A stretch of DNA of 64,000 nt from JAHDHW01 sp965277415 (GTDB taxonomy: Bacteria; Bacteroidota; Bacteroidia; Chitinophagales; Saprospiraceae). Below, piece after piece: positions 1 to 8,369 of this stretch (positions within the stretch are counted from its first letter, which is position 1; the number at the start of each line of letters is the position of its first letter). Below the pieces are notes generated by a model. That model did no database searches, was not told the DNA's origin, and saw only the letters and a program-made list of their open reading frames with translations. The position numbers and the translations under genes were made by a program. The stretch is from NCBI GenBank assembly GCA_965277415.1, contig CBDICS010000103.1, positions 1 to 64,000 on the forward strand. The letters run 5' to 3'.

Positions 1-1
1 G

Positions 2-1411
2 CGAATTGTCTTTGGAGAATTGCCTGCTCAGAATCCGGAAGTAAAGCTTTCCTTCGGTTCAGATAGTATGCTTAAATTTAAATATGGTATCAATCTCCGA
101 TCCTCTGCTTTTAAGCAACAGTTTTATAAATATCAAGATAATGGTACTTTAGAAAAATCTGTAGCTTCCTTCAAGCCAGGTTGGCTCGATCCGCAAAGTA
201 AAACCTCTCATGAGGTATCTGCTGATCTCTTTGCCGAAGAAGGCCTCGATCCTGTTGGTGATGCCATTGGCGACAATAACCATTTAAAATACATCGCAGA
301 AGCAAAGAAATCTTCTATCACTGGTGATGCCATGATCTTTAAAGGTCAGAGTGCTGATCCCGGTATCACTGTTGGAGCAGAAGTAGAAGTAAGCTCCAAA
401 AAAGGTTTTATCGGAAAATACCGTGTCATCTCTGCTATACACAGTTTTAATCATAGTCGCGATTACTTCAATTACTTTCGCGCTATTCCGGTCACGACCA
501 CTTCGCCTCCAATAAATAAAAACATCAAGACTCCACTAGCCGAAGCTCAAGCCGCCGAAGTCGTCGAGAACAATGATCCTGATAAACTGGGTCGCGTCCG
601 AGTCAAATTCAAATGGCAGGAAGGCACTACTCCTTGGATCAGAGTCATCACCAACTATGCCGGCCCAGGTGGCGCAGAAGGGGTCACCGGAACTTATTTT
701 GTCCCCGAAATCGGCGATGAAGTCTTTGTCGAATTTGAACAAGGGAATCCGGCTCGACCTTATGTAGTAGGTTCCAATTATTATGGAGGTATCGGCCCGG
801 ATTTTGCTGATCCGGATAATAATCTGAAGGCTATTAAAACGCGGAGCGGGCATATTTTACAGTTTGATGATACGGATGGGGAGGAGAAGATTTTGATTAC
901 GGATAAGAAGGGGAATCATATGAAAATCGAGACAAAAGGGGATAATATTTATGTAAAAGCAGGTGCCAATATATATGTAGAAGCAGGTGATAGTATAGAT
1001 ATTACAGCAAAGTCAAGTATTAATATGAATGCTTCGATGATAACTATGTCAGCATCCAATGCAATTACAATGAATGCAGGAGTTCTAATAGAAGGTTTTG
1101 CAGGAGCTAATCTTACATTAGGTTCTGCTATATCCTCATCTTTTTCAGCAGGAAAGAATGCTGTAATTCAAGCAGGAAAAATGCTTTCAGCATCTGGTGG
1201 TAAGAATGTTAAACTCGGTTCTGGTTCTGGTGCGAATATGGAATTAGAAGCAAAAGGTACTGCTAAATTAAACTCTACTAAGGAGTTAGATTTAAGCTCC
1301 AAAACATCATCGTTTAAAGGAACTAAAAAAGCAAATGTAATTTCTAAAAAAACTTTTATTGAAGGTTCTAGCAAAGCAGTAGTAAAAGGTTCTAAAGTGG
1401 ATATTAGCTAA
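2..1411 (+). CDS. vgrG: VgrG/TssI spike protein, 5' end outside window
   Basis: This is the trimeric spike tip of a type VI secretion system, which carries effectors at the end of the Hcp tube. The reading frame is open to the left edge, so the N-terminal gp27-like part is missing; the TTG at 20 is not a real start. At about nt 535-800 there is a gp5/gpV-type OB-fold (NNDPDKLGRVRVKF, then PEIGDEVFVEFEQGNPARPYVVGS). From about nt 890 the protein becomes a low-complexity repeat rich in A, N, S, I and K (GANIYVEAGDSIDI and similar), as expected of a beta-helical needle. Base composition drops to AT-rich near nt 880-930, suggesting a swapped C-terminal module. The PAAR-like and effector genes follow directly. 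Family assignment is secure; the loaded effector is inferred from gene order. Confidence 0.93.
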   Translation, partial: RIVFGELPAQNPEVKLSFGSDSMLKFKYGINLRSSAFKQQFYKYQDNGTLEKSVASFKPGWLDPQSKTSHEVSADLFAEEGLDPVGDAIGDNNHLKYIAEAKKSSITGDAMIFKGQSADPGITVGAEVEVSSKKGFIGKYRVISAIHSFNHSRDYFNYFRAIPVTTTSPPINKNIKTPLAEAQAAEVVENNDPDKLGRVRVKFKWQEGTTPWIRVITNYAGPGGAEGVTGTYFVPEIGDEVFVEFEQGNPARPYVVGSNYYGGIGPDFADPDNNLKAIKTRSGHILQFDDTDGEEKILITDKKGNHMKIETKGDNIYVKAGANIYVEAGDSIDITAKSSINMNASMITMSASNAITMNAGVLIEGFAGANLTLGSAISSSFSAGKNAVIQAGKMLSASGGKNVKLGSGSGANMELEAKGTAKLNSTKELDLSSKTSSFKGTKKANVISKKTFIEGSSKAVVKGSKVDIS

Positions 1412-1424
1412 AAAAATAAATATT

Positions 1425-1787
1425 ATGGCAGTAAAAGATGAAATGGTTGTGCATGGAGCTACGATTAAATGCACCATGGGAGATAAAAGCTCTTCACTTA
1501 GAGTGGTAAGCCAATCTAAATATAAAATTGATGGGAAAAAGGCAGCTACAATGCTGGATTTTGCTCCTGGTGCGAATTTGTTTCCACCAATAGCTACTTT
1601 TGGAACTTGTAAGCCTTTCAAAGCTGCTCCTCCTCCAGCTCAATTATGTACTCCAATTCCAATAGGTCCTTGGATGAATGCCTTTACAAAAAAGAAAGTA
1701 GGTGGAATACCTGTAATTAAAGGTAATGCTTGTTTGATGTGTCCTAGGGGAGGTGGTAAGATTTCTATTGAAAAATCTGGTCAGTAA
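1425..1787 (+). CDS. DUF4280 PAAR-like spike-tip protein
   Basis: A 120-residue protein of the DUF4280 family, which replaces PAAR as the sharpening tip on VgrG in many Bacteroidota systems. Visible family features are the N-terminal VVHGATIKCTMGD, the FGTCKPF segment, the CTPIPIGPW centre and the C-terminal CLMCPRGGGKISIEKSGQ with conserved Cys and Gly. It starts 14 bp after vgrG and ends 10 bp before the nuclease gene, so the three probably form one delivery module: needle, tip, cargo. Whole length fits the family and there is no fused toxin domain. Confidence 0.88.
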   Translation: MAVKDEMVVHGATIKCTMGDKSSSLRVVSQSKYKIDGKKAATMLDFAPGANLFPPIATFGTCKPFKAAPPPAQLCTPIPIGPWMNAFTKKKVGGIPVIKGNACLMCPRGGGKISIEKSGQ

Positions 1788-1796
1788 ATTTACGGT

Positions 1797-2519
1797 ATGG
1801 CAAAGAAAGCAAATGATAAGAAGAATACTAGCAGCAAATGTACTTATTGTAAGAAAGCCCATCACCTCGCGGAAGGAAGGCGGTCGGGAGATAGTATAGG
1901 GAATGGACCTAAGTTAGGAGCTAATATTTTAAAAAAGTATTATCCAGGAATAAAAAGACATGCAGATCATCCGCTTGCTGCTACTTTTAAGAGAGGCAGT
2001 AATACTGTAGGTCGTACGGCTCAGGCACATCACCTGATTTGTAGTGCTGCAATGAAAAAGGGATGGGCGAAATTTTGTGCTGTTTTCGGTTATGATATTA
2101 ATCATGAGAAGAATGGTGTTTTCTTGCCGAGTTCATCTCCAATGGGTTGTGATTTATTTATTCCAGTTCATAGAGGGGCTCATGATTATACAAGATATGA
2201 ATGGGAGGTGAAATACACTGTAGCAGTCAAAGCTTTGATTAATCCTATTTTGAGAACATTTGATAAAGAGAAACTTTGTGATGAAAAAAGAGATGTGGTT
2301 AAGGAATTAGATGATATTAGTAAAGAAATATGGGGGCTTGTAAAATCTTTTACATGGACAATAACCAAAGATGGGAGGGATTATGCTTATTGGGGAGTAG
2401 GTTGTTTGGGAGCACAAACTTCTGATGGAAAGAAAAAATCAGCAATTAAAAATTGCAATAAATTTTCACTAATAGGTCATGGATTCAAAACAGTAACAGG
2501 TTATTTTAAAGAGGTGTGA
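1797..2519 (+). CDS. AHH-domain nuclease, probable T6SS effector
   Basis: A 240-residue protein with an AHH-type HNH/Endo VII-fold nuclease domain. The signature QAHHLICSAAMKKGW lies near residues 78-92 and the second half of the site is VHRGAHDYTRYEWEV near residues 122-136, matching the family pattern of AHH followed by a His-rich helix. In the family these residues bind metal and cut DNA or RNA. The N-terminus holds a CTYC pair and, unusually, a second AHHL at about residue 22, which may form a zinc site or be a decayed domain copy. The gene follows the PAAR-like gene by 9 bp and precedes Imm11-like genes, so a cargo effector role is strongly suggested by context. Composition is AT-rich. 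Target (DNA or RNA) is unknown. Confidence 0.85.
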   Translation: MAKKANDKKNTSSKCTYCKKAHHLAEGRRSGDSIGNGPKLGANILKKYYPGIKRHADHPLAATFKRGSNTVGRTAQAHHLICSAAMKKGWAKFCAVFGYDINHEKNGVFLPSSSPMGCDLFIPVHRGAHDYTRYEWEVKYTVAVKALINPILRTFDKEKLCDEKRDVVKELDDISKEIWGLVKSFTWTITKDGRDYAYWGVGCLGAQTSDGKKKSAIKNCNKFSLIGHGFKTVTGYFKEV

Positions 2520-2578
2520 TATACAAGATATTTGGTGATAAATATGCACTTTTATTTTTTAAAAGAAAAACAGAATAA

Positions 2579-3169
2579 ATGCTGGATAATGAATTTGATT
2601 ACTATGTGGTAATTTTTTCAGGAGCGAAATCTGCTCCTTTATTAGATGAACATGATGAAGATGCTCCTAGATATTTAGCAAAGAGTTACCCTATTGAAGA
2701 CCCTGAACTAATGATTTTTGAATTTGGTGACCCACTTCCAAGGAAACCAAGGATGGTTGATTATCATAGTAGTCCTGATAGTGTAGTATCTAAAAAAATA
2801 TTTGATGTATTAAATCAGATGAAGATAGATGGCATCCAACTTCTGCCTGCAATAATCAAGGATTTGAAAAGAGGGATTGATTATGATAATTATTGGGCGA
2901 TTCATATCTACCATGAGGTAAAATGTATAGATGTGGAATTATCAGATTGTGAAGTCACAAGTTTTAGACTTTCAAAAGTTAAAAAAATTGTATTAGATAA
3001 AAAAGTATTAGAAGAAATCCCTTTGAAGGAACGTTTAGTGTTTCGCCTTGAGGAAGATTCTGGATATAAGGTGTATCATAAGTTAGTTGTAGATGCGATC
3101 TTAGCTGTAAATCCTGAGGGTATAAAATTTGTTCCGATAGAAGAATTTAGTATGGCTTCTTTTTTTTAG
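2579..3169 (+). CDS. Imm11-like (DUF1629) immunity protein, copy 1
   Basis: A 196-residue protein resembling the Imm11/MXAN_0049-type immunity family: VVSKKIFDVLNQ, GIQLLPAIIKD, a YDNYWAIHIYHEVKCID segment, VLDKKVLEEIPLKERLVFRL and the closing GIKFVPIEEF. Imm11 proteins protect against polymorphic or T6SS toxins made by the same cell. It lies just after the AHH nuclease gene, separated by 59 bp, so the simplest reading is a cognate immunity protein acting in the cytoplasm. No signal peptide. The similarity is by eye; direct binding to the nuclease is inferred from position only. Confidence 0.72.
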   Translation: MLDNEFDYYVVIFSGAKSAPLLDEHDEDAPRYLAKSYPIEDPELMIFEFGDPLPRKPRMVDYHSSPDSVVSKKIFDVLNQMKIDGIQLLPAIIKDLKRGIDYDNYWAIHIYHEVKCIDVELSDCEVTSFRLSKVKKIVLDKKVLEEIPLKERLVFRLEEDSGYKVYHKLVVDAILAVNPEGIKFVPIEEFSMASFF

Positions 3170-3198
3170 TTAGTAGCTGAGGAGTAATTTTAATTATA

Positions 3199-3750
3199 AT
3201 GAACACATGGAAATTTCAATCAGGTACAGATTTTACACCATTTCATTTTACGAATGAAGAAGACGCTATTCTATTTAATAAATTAGTAGAAGATTACTTT
3301 GAAGAATCTAAGTCCGTAAAAGAGATATGGAAAGAATTCTCATTAAAAAGAGGAGAACCTAAAAAGCATCCCGATTTTTTTGAAATAGGAAATTCAGGTG
3401 TCCTTGCTATTAGTGAAGAGGCACTAGATTATACAAAAGAATTTTTTACAGATAAAATTGAATTACTTCCTATCCATACAGATGCAGGATTATATTTTGT
3501 CATTAATGTACTGAATGTAATAGATGCTTTCGACAAGGAGGAGTCAGAATTCGTAGCAACACCATATGGACAAATAATCGATTACTTTACAATAGATTTT
3601 CATGCCGAAAAAATAGAAGGACAAGCTTTATTCAAGATACCTGAATTACCATATGTTACATTTGTTTCAGGAGAATTTTTAGAATACTGTGATACAGTTT
3701 ACGCTGGCCTTGAATTCGATAGTGAAGTAAACCTAATTTGGTATGATTAG
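3199..3750 (+). CDS. Imm11-like immunity protein, copy 2
   Basis: A 183-residue protein with the same general plan as the previous gene but clearly diverged: PDFFEIGNSGVLAISEEAL, IELLPIHTDAGLYFVINVLNVIDAFDKEESEF, an IDFHAEKIEGQALFKIPEL block and a C-terminal GLEFDSEVNLIW. This order (DF, visible-SE-A, LLP, NV-D-LD-S, lF) is typical of Imm11-like proteins. Tandem related immunity genes are common after T6SS effectors and may be orphan antidotes against toxins of relatives. It begins 29 bp after its neighbour and is equally AT-rich. Which copy neutralises the AHH nuclease cannot be told from sequence. Confidence 0.68.
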   Translation: MNTWKFQSGTDFTPFHFTNEEDAILFNKLVEDYFEESKSVKEIWKEFSLKRGEPKKHPDFFEIGNSGVLAISEEALDYTKEFFTDKIELLPIHTDAGLYFVINVLNVIDAFDKEESEFVATPYGQIIDYFTIDFHAEKIEGQALFKIPELPYVTFVSGEFLEYCDTVYAGLEFDSEVNLIWYD

Positions 3751-3761
3751 ATGAAAATGTT

Positions 3762-4469
3762 ATGGAAGACAATAAAATAGAATATAAATTTCCTTCTGTT
3801 ACGCTAAAAAAAATAAGACCACTTCTAGTAGAAGGAAAAGAAATACATGTTATGGGAATAGAAGGAGAATCAAATGGTAAACATTTGAATATTTATGATA
3901 ATAAATGCCTTGAATTAAATGATTATTTAGAAAAGGAAATGGATTGTGTTTTAGAAATTACTAGAGGGAAAATCTGGTATCCGTACCAAAAGGATAAAAT
4001 GCCAGATAGTGTAATAAAAGCAAAATATTTATGGAATAATGCATCTCATGTGTTTTTTCCTGAGCTTATGATTATGCTTGAAGACCCTGATGAAAGTAAT
4101 AGTGATGAAGATAATGAAGAAGCTTTTGAAAATGCGGCAGAGGATATTTTTAGTAATTGGGGGCTTAATGGTTTAGGTATGGAAGTATTCGAAAGTAAAC
4201 CAATGATACAGACCGATATAGGAATCTTTTTTATTAACGAGTATGAATTTGAGGAAGATATTGATGTATGGGAGTTATATGAAGAGTTTTATGTGGAAAT
4301 AAAGGAAGCATATTTGAGGGGAATTAATATTTGTATTCCAGAAGAAGATAAAGGAGGAGAAAAGATTGAGAAAGGGACTGAACTTGCAGATACATTAGAA
4401 CCAGAGGCCTCAAAAGAAATCACAACACCAAAAAGAAAAATCAAAATAACACGAATAAAAAAGAATTAA
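3762..4469 (+). CDS. Acidic protein of unknown function in effector cassette
   Basis: I do not recognise this 235-residue protein. It has no signal peptide or membrane segment. The middle (about residues 107-128) is strongly acidic (DPDESNSDEDNEEAFENAAED), while the C-terminal tail (residues 205-235) is rich in E then K (TPKRKIKITRIKKN). It begins 11 bp after the second Imm11-like gene and shares its AT-rich composition, so it probably travelled with the effector/immunity cassette. The acidic patch would suit a third immunity or DNA-mimic protein, but that is guesswork. Confidence 0.55.
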   Translation: MEDNKIEYKFPSVTLKKIRPLLVEGKEIHVMGIEGESNGKHLNIYDNKCLELNDYLEKEMDCVLEITRGKIWYPYQKDKMPDSVIKAKYLWNNASHVFFPELMIMLEDPDESNSDEDNEEAFENAAEDIFSNWGLNGLGMEVFESKPMIQTDIGIFFINEYEFEEDIDVWELYEEFYVEIKEAYLRGINICIPEEDKGGEKIEKGTELADTLEPEASKEITTPKRKIKITRIKKN

Positions 4470-4473
4470 GGAT

Positions 4474-4977
4474 ATGCCGCAATTTAAGCCCTTAGAGCTT
4501 GGACAGTTCATCGAACTAGATGGCTGTTTTACAGAAGAGTATTGCTTGCGGGGATTAAGTGTAAGGCAAATTGGAGAAGAATTAGGCTATAAACCCTTTC
4601 GGATGTCTCAAGGGATTTTTATCGCCTTTGCTATTGAGTTCCCAAGCTTTGATCAATTTGAATTAGGAGGCTGGACAAAATATTCGACAGATCATTTCTT
4701 TGATGAGGATAGAAAAGTAAAATGGAGCGAACATGAGTTTGAAGAAACTTATTATCGGAAACGCATTCCGATAAGTATCGAAGCTGCAAAAATTGCTTGG
4801 CTTAAAAATATGCGAAGCGAAAAATTAATAAAAGTATTGCCAGTCGTTCCACATCAGGATAAAACAGATTATATCCCCGGAGGCTTAGCGTCCCAAATAA
4901 TCGTAACGAGTAAAATCAAATGTCAGCTTGTAAAATTCTTGGCTGTCAATGAAGTTTTTAAAGATGTCTGGTCTTGA
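4474..4977 (+). CDS. Uncharacterised T6SS-cluster protein
   Basis: A 167-residue protein that I cannot place in a named family. It is rich in aromatic residues (FRMSQGIFIAFAIEF, QFELGGWTKYSTDHFF) and has no signal peptide. Base composition here rises back to that of the structural genes downstream, unlike the AT-rich cassette before it. That suggests it belongs to the fixed baseplate part of the cluster and marks the right edge of the exchangeable effector cassette. It ends 38 bp before tssE. An adaptor, or a protein acting with TssE/F/G, is possible but unproven. Confidence 0.55.
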   Translation: MPQFKPLELGQFIELDGCFTEEYCLRGLSVRQIGEELGYKPFRMSQGIFIAFAIEFPSFDQFELGGWTKYSTDHFFDEDRKVKWSEHEFEETYYRKRIPISIEAAKIAWLKNMRSEKLIKVLPVVPHQDKTDYIPGGLASQIIVTSKIKCQLVKFLAVNEVFKDVWS

Positions 4978-5015
4978 GCGCGTAAGTCATTTTTGAGGTT
5001 TAAAAATAAAATCAA

Positions 5016-5501
5016 ATGTCAGAATACTTTACTACTCCATTTCCATTTCACAAGATCATCAATAAGTCTAAATCAATAAAGAGACTTGGATTGGAAGCAT
5101 CTATTCGATCGAATATTCGATCATTAGTGTTGATGCGCGTTGGAGAATTTGCTTATGATAGAACACTCGGTTTCGAAATGTGGGAATTTGATAAGCAGGT
5201 TTTTTATCATGAAAGAGAACCCTATTACGAAAATAAAAAGACAAGCCGACCCTTAATTGAACAAGCGAATGCAAAAAAATATTTTCAAGAAAACCTGGAA
5301 AAAATTATTCGGGAAAATGAGATCAGATTGCAAACAGATCGAGTGAAATTTGATTTTGAAAAAGTAGATGGTAATAGGTCTGTGTATCAACGCAAGATTG
5401 TCATCATAGTAGAAGGAAAAGTCAAGAGCACTGGTAAGATTTTAAAACCAGCATTCAAAATGAGTATTTTATATACGCCTTTTAAAGTCGAAAGTAATTA
5501 G
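5016..5501 (+). CDS. tssE: TssE, gp25-like baseplate protein
   Basis: A 161-residue GPW/gp25-family protein. In T6SS the TssE homologue joins the baseplate to the contractile sheath. Family features are the N-terminal ASIRSNIRSLVLMRVGEFAYDRTLGF block near residues 27-53, typical of gp25 proteins (R-G-E-----G), a central charged helix (ENLEKIIRENEIRL) and a C-terminal beta pair (RKIVIIVEGKVKS, FKMSILYTPF). It stands 3 bp before tssF, so the two are surely co-transcribed. The lysozyme-like name of the family is historical; no catalytic activity is expected. Confidence 0.87.
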   Translation: MSEYFTTPFPFHKIINKSKSIKRLGLEASIRSNIRSLVLMRVGEFAYDRTLGFEMWEFDKQVFYHEREPYYENKKTSRPLIEQANAKKYFQENLEKIIRENEIRLQTDRVKFDFEKVDGNRSVYQRKIVIIVEGKVKSTGKILKPAFKMSILYTPFKVESN

Positions 5502-5504
5502 ACT

Positions 5505-7361
5505 ATGACCAAAACGAGCAAAGATATTGTCAAGGACCTTTTAAAAGATGCCAGCTATTATTGGTATGATGATAATGAAGATAATGTCAATCCCCTGAAT
5601 CCAGAAGATTATGATCCAATTGTCGATAAAATCTTTAAAGCGAATGCAGTGGAATTGGGAAAGTTGTATGCTGAAATTGGAGAATCTCGAAAAGAAGTAG
5701 TACTCGGGTTATCTAAATCTTTAGTGCCAGATCAATCTTTACTTCCTGAGCCTGGTTATACGGTTGCACAGATCAAACCTCAGGCGCAGAGAGTTCACAC
5801 TACTCCGGAAGATAAGTTTCAAATCAGTGGGCAAAGCGATACTGGTGAACAATTTGATTTTTATTTTACGCCGCTTTTTGAACATCAATTTCCTCGTTGT
5901 GAAATCGCTGCAATCCTTACAGAACGATATGCTATCCAGGTAGAAGGCAATGACCTTGAAATCGTAAAAAAACTACCTGGCGGAAAAATGACAGCTCATA
6001 TATGGCTGGGTTTGAACATTGGAAAGACAAAAGAAAACGATACCATTCCATTTTTTTTAGGTAATAAAATTGCAGACGACTTTGATAAAAATCATCATGT
6101 TTTCCATAATGCTCAATGGCTCATTAATGGTGAAACTGATAAGGAATTAAAAGTCATTAAAGGGATTCAATGTTTTGATTCATCATCGATTGAAAAAAGA
6201 ACCGAAGACCTTCTCGAATTACTGGAAGTTCCAGACACTTATGAAAAACAAATTTTCAGCCGTTTTCGCAGTAGCTTTTTAAAAGTTACTATCCCTACAG
6301 ATATCGCAGACTACAAATATCGGGTACCACCGTTCTTTGATGGCAGTGAACTTACCTCTACATTGGAAATTAAACAACCATTATGTTGGATCAAATTAGA
6401 ACTCCCGCTTGCGCTGCCTAATGATTTTTTAATTAAGAATATTTTATACCCCAATTGTATCCCACTAGTCAATAGACAGATGATTAGAACGAGTGCTGTG
6501 AAAAGTAATTATGATCGGATTTTGCTTCCTATGCCGACTACCGATTTCTTTCTTGGAGTTCATAAGATACAGGATGTTAAAAACAAAGAAGACGATCCGG
6601 AGACGAGTTACCAGCAAGTAGATTTTTTAAATCCGGATAGTCGCCCTGGGACGTTTATCCTTCGCAGTGGATCACGGATTCGACGACTTAATAGAGAGGA
6701 TGCTACCCAACGCATCTATAGATTGATGGAAGTGATACAGGATGAATACAGTACTTTTAAAGAAGAAGGAGTCAATCGACTTAGAGAAGATTTTGATGTA
6801 ATCGAAAAATCAATCAATCGCATTAAAGCGAATATTCCAACTTACTTTAGAGAGGACGAAAAGAGGGCTTCTTATTTTTGTATTGCTAATTTCAGAGCCA
6901 AGGTGAAGCAATTATACTATGCTTATTGGGAAACTCAGGGAGAGGCTATTCGACACCTTGGAAATAAAACAGGCCTTAAAGTCAATTCTAATGATATCAA
7001 CATTGCAGATAGTCAGTCTGTCATTCCCATCCAAAAGGGAAAAGGAGAATTAACTTCGGAAGACTATATGAATCAATTGAAAATTTCACTCTTATCTCGG
7101 GGACGGATCATGACGAAAGGAGATATTGAACTTTATTGTTTAAACCGTTATGGCCAATTGCTGCGGGTAGAAGCAATCAATAGAACACTCATGATGTTGG
7201 AAGAAGGAAAAAGAGGTCGAGGGATTTTAGTAACTATAAAATTGATTCAAAGACTAAATGCCGATGAAGCGGAGTACATCAGAATAGAACTTCAGAATGA
7301 TTTAAATGCAAAAAGCGCATTTTTCACACACATCAAAGTTGTAGTCAATGATGAATCGTAA
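5505..7361 (+). CDS. tssF: TssF baseplate subunit
   Basis: A 618-residue TssF-type protein, the main wedge subunit of the T6SS baseplate, which binds TssG and the VgrG hub. The N-terminal helix region with GESRKEVVLGLSKSLVPDQ and the following PEPGYTVAQIKPQAQRV beta segment match the TssF start. Size fits the family (about 580-620). It overlaps tssG by 14 bp, so translation is probably coupled. No signal peptide, as expected for a cytoplasmic baseplate. Divergence from proteobacterial TssF is large, typical of the Bacteroidota subtype (T6SSiii). Confidence 0.85.
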   Translation: MTKTSKDIVKDLLKDASYYWYDDNEDNVNPLNPEDYDPIVDKIFKANAVELGKLYAEIGESRKEVVLGLSKSLVPDQSLLPEPGYTVAQIKPQAQRVHTTPEDKFQISGQSDTGEQFDFYFTPLFEHQFPRCEIAAILTERYAIQVEGNDLEIVKKLPGGKMTAHIWLGLNIGKTKENDTIPFFLGNKIADDFDKNHHVFHNAQWLINGETDKELKVIKGIQCFDSSSIEKRTEDLLELLEVPDTYEKQIFSRFRSSFLKVTIPTDIADYKYRVPPFFDGSELTSTLEIKQPLCWIKLELPLALPNDFLIKNILYPNCIPLVNRQMIRTSAVKSNYDRILLPMPTTDFFLGVHKIQDVKNKEDDPETSYQQVDFLNPDSRPGTFILRSGSRIRRLNREDATQRIYRLMEVIQDEYSTFKEEGVNRLREDFDVIEKSINRIKANIPTYFREDEKRASYFCIANFRAKVKQLYYAYWETQGEAIRHLGNKTGLKVNSNDINIADSQSVIPIQKGKGELTSEDYMNQLKISLLSRGRIMTKGDIELYCLNRYGQLLRVEAINRTLMMLEEGKRGRGILVTIKLIQRLNADEAEYIRIELQNDLNAKSAFFTHIKVVVNDES

Positions 7362-8349
7362 TCCTTTAAAAATTAGTGAAAAATTCTTGAGGACAATCAT
7401 TGAACGATTAAACACGGATGTTCTGTTTGAATGCTTTGCTGCTTTACTGGTTCGAAGTACCAATATTGATCCCGATGATATTCATGTCATTCCAAAAGAA
7501 AACGAAAAGAGAAATTATAAAAATGATATTATTCCAATTCGTCCTGAGGATGAATATGATGTCGAAAAATATTTTGAGGAAAATAAACGGGGCTTACACA
7601 TCATGTATACCAGCCGAAGTGCAATCCTCGACTATCTTCCTGAAGATTTTTATTCTGAACCAGATAATACCGATGAGTTTATAAATGAACGTGGAGAAAA
7701 AAGAAAAAAAGAAGATGTTGAAAAATATCGAGAACAAGTTAAAGCAGCATTAAAATCTGCACAGCGATTTTTTACACCCTTGGAAGTCGAGTATAATAAA
7801 GTCAGAATCCATCGAGCACTTAACGAAATTGAACAATTAGAAAATTATGATGTTGCGCTAAAATATTTTTGGAAACACTTTGAATTATCTAATGAAAAAT
7901 GGAAACGCTTTATTCGAACTTTACATTTGACACCTTTCATAATCGGCGATAAAGAAAAGACTAAAGCTTTGATCGAATTTGTTTTGGGAACAAAAATCTC
8001 TATGCTATTTGATATTGAAGAAAGCTGTGAGATGACGGATGATCAACATAAAGAATTAACAGGAGAAACTAAAATTCTAGGCTTTAATGTCAATATTGGA
8101 AATACAATTTACGATTATCAAGAAGTCTGTACCCTGAGAATTGAAGGTATCTCAAAAGAAGAATTTTTCGAATACTTTGATGAAGACAAGGATAATAAAA
8201 AACTTTTAAATGAAATAATAAAATATTATTTCCCTCTTAATCTTGATGTAAGGCTTGATTTTTCTATCCAACAGAAAGAGAGGAAGAAGGGCGAGCTAGC
8301 AGAAGTACCAATATTAGGCTATTCCTCGAAACTCGGACTAGGAGTATAA
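7348..8349 (+). CDS. tssG: TssG-like baseplate subunit
   Basis: A 333-residue protein placed where Bacteroidota T6SS clusters have TssG. The N-terminus (FLRTIIERLNTDVLFECFAA) is helical. The C-terminus ends in VPILGYSSKLGLGV, which fits the TssG ending in which a Leu-Gly pair closes the protein. It starts at ATG 7348 inside the end of tssF and stops 20 bp before clpV. Residues 105-120 are strongly charged (NERGEKRKKEDVEKYREQ), probably a solvent-exposed helix. The identification rests on order, length and weak similarity. Confidence 0.75.
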   Translation: MMNRNPLKISEKFLRTIIERLNTDVLFECFAALLVRSTNIDPDDIHVIPKENEKRNYKNDIIPIRPEDEYDVEKYFEENKRGLHIMYTSRSAILDYLPEDFYSEPDNTDEFINERGEKRKKEDVEKYREQVKAALKSAQRFFTPLEVEYNKVRIHRALNEIEQLENYDVALKYFWKHFELSNEKWKRFIRTLHLTPFIIGDKEKTKALIEFVLGTKISMLFDIEESCEMTDDQHKELTGETKILGFNVNIGNTIYDYQEVCTLRIEGISKEEFFEYFDEDKDNKKLLNEIIKYYFPLNLDVRLDFSIQQKERKKGELAEVPILGYSSKLGLGV

Positions 8350-8369
8350 CAAATAAAACCCTTTTAACC

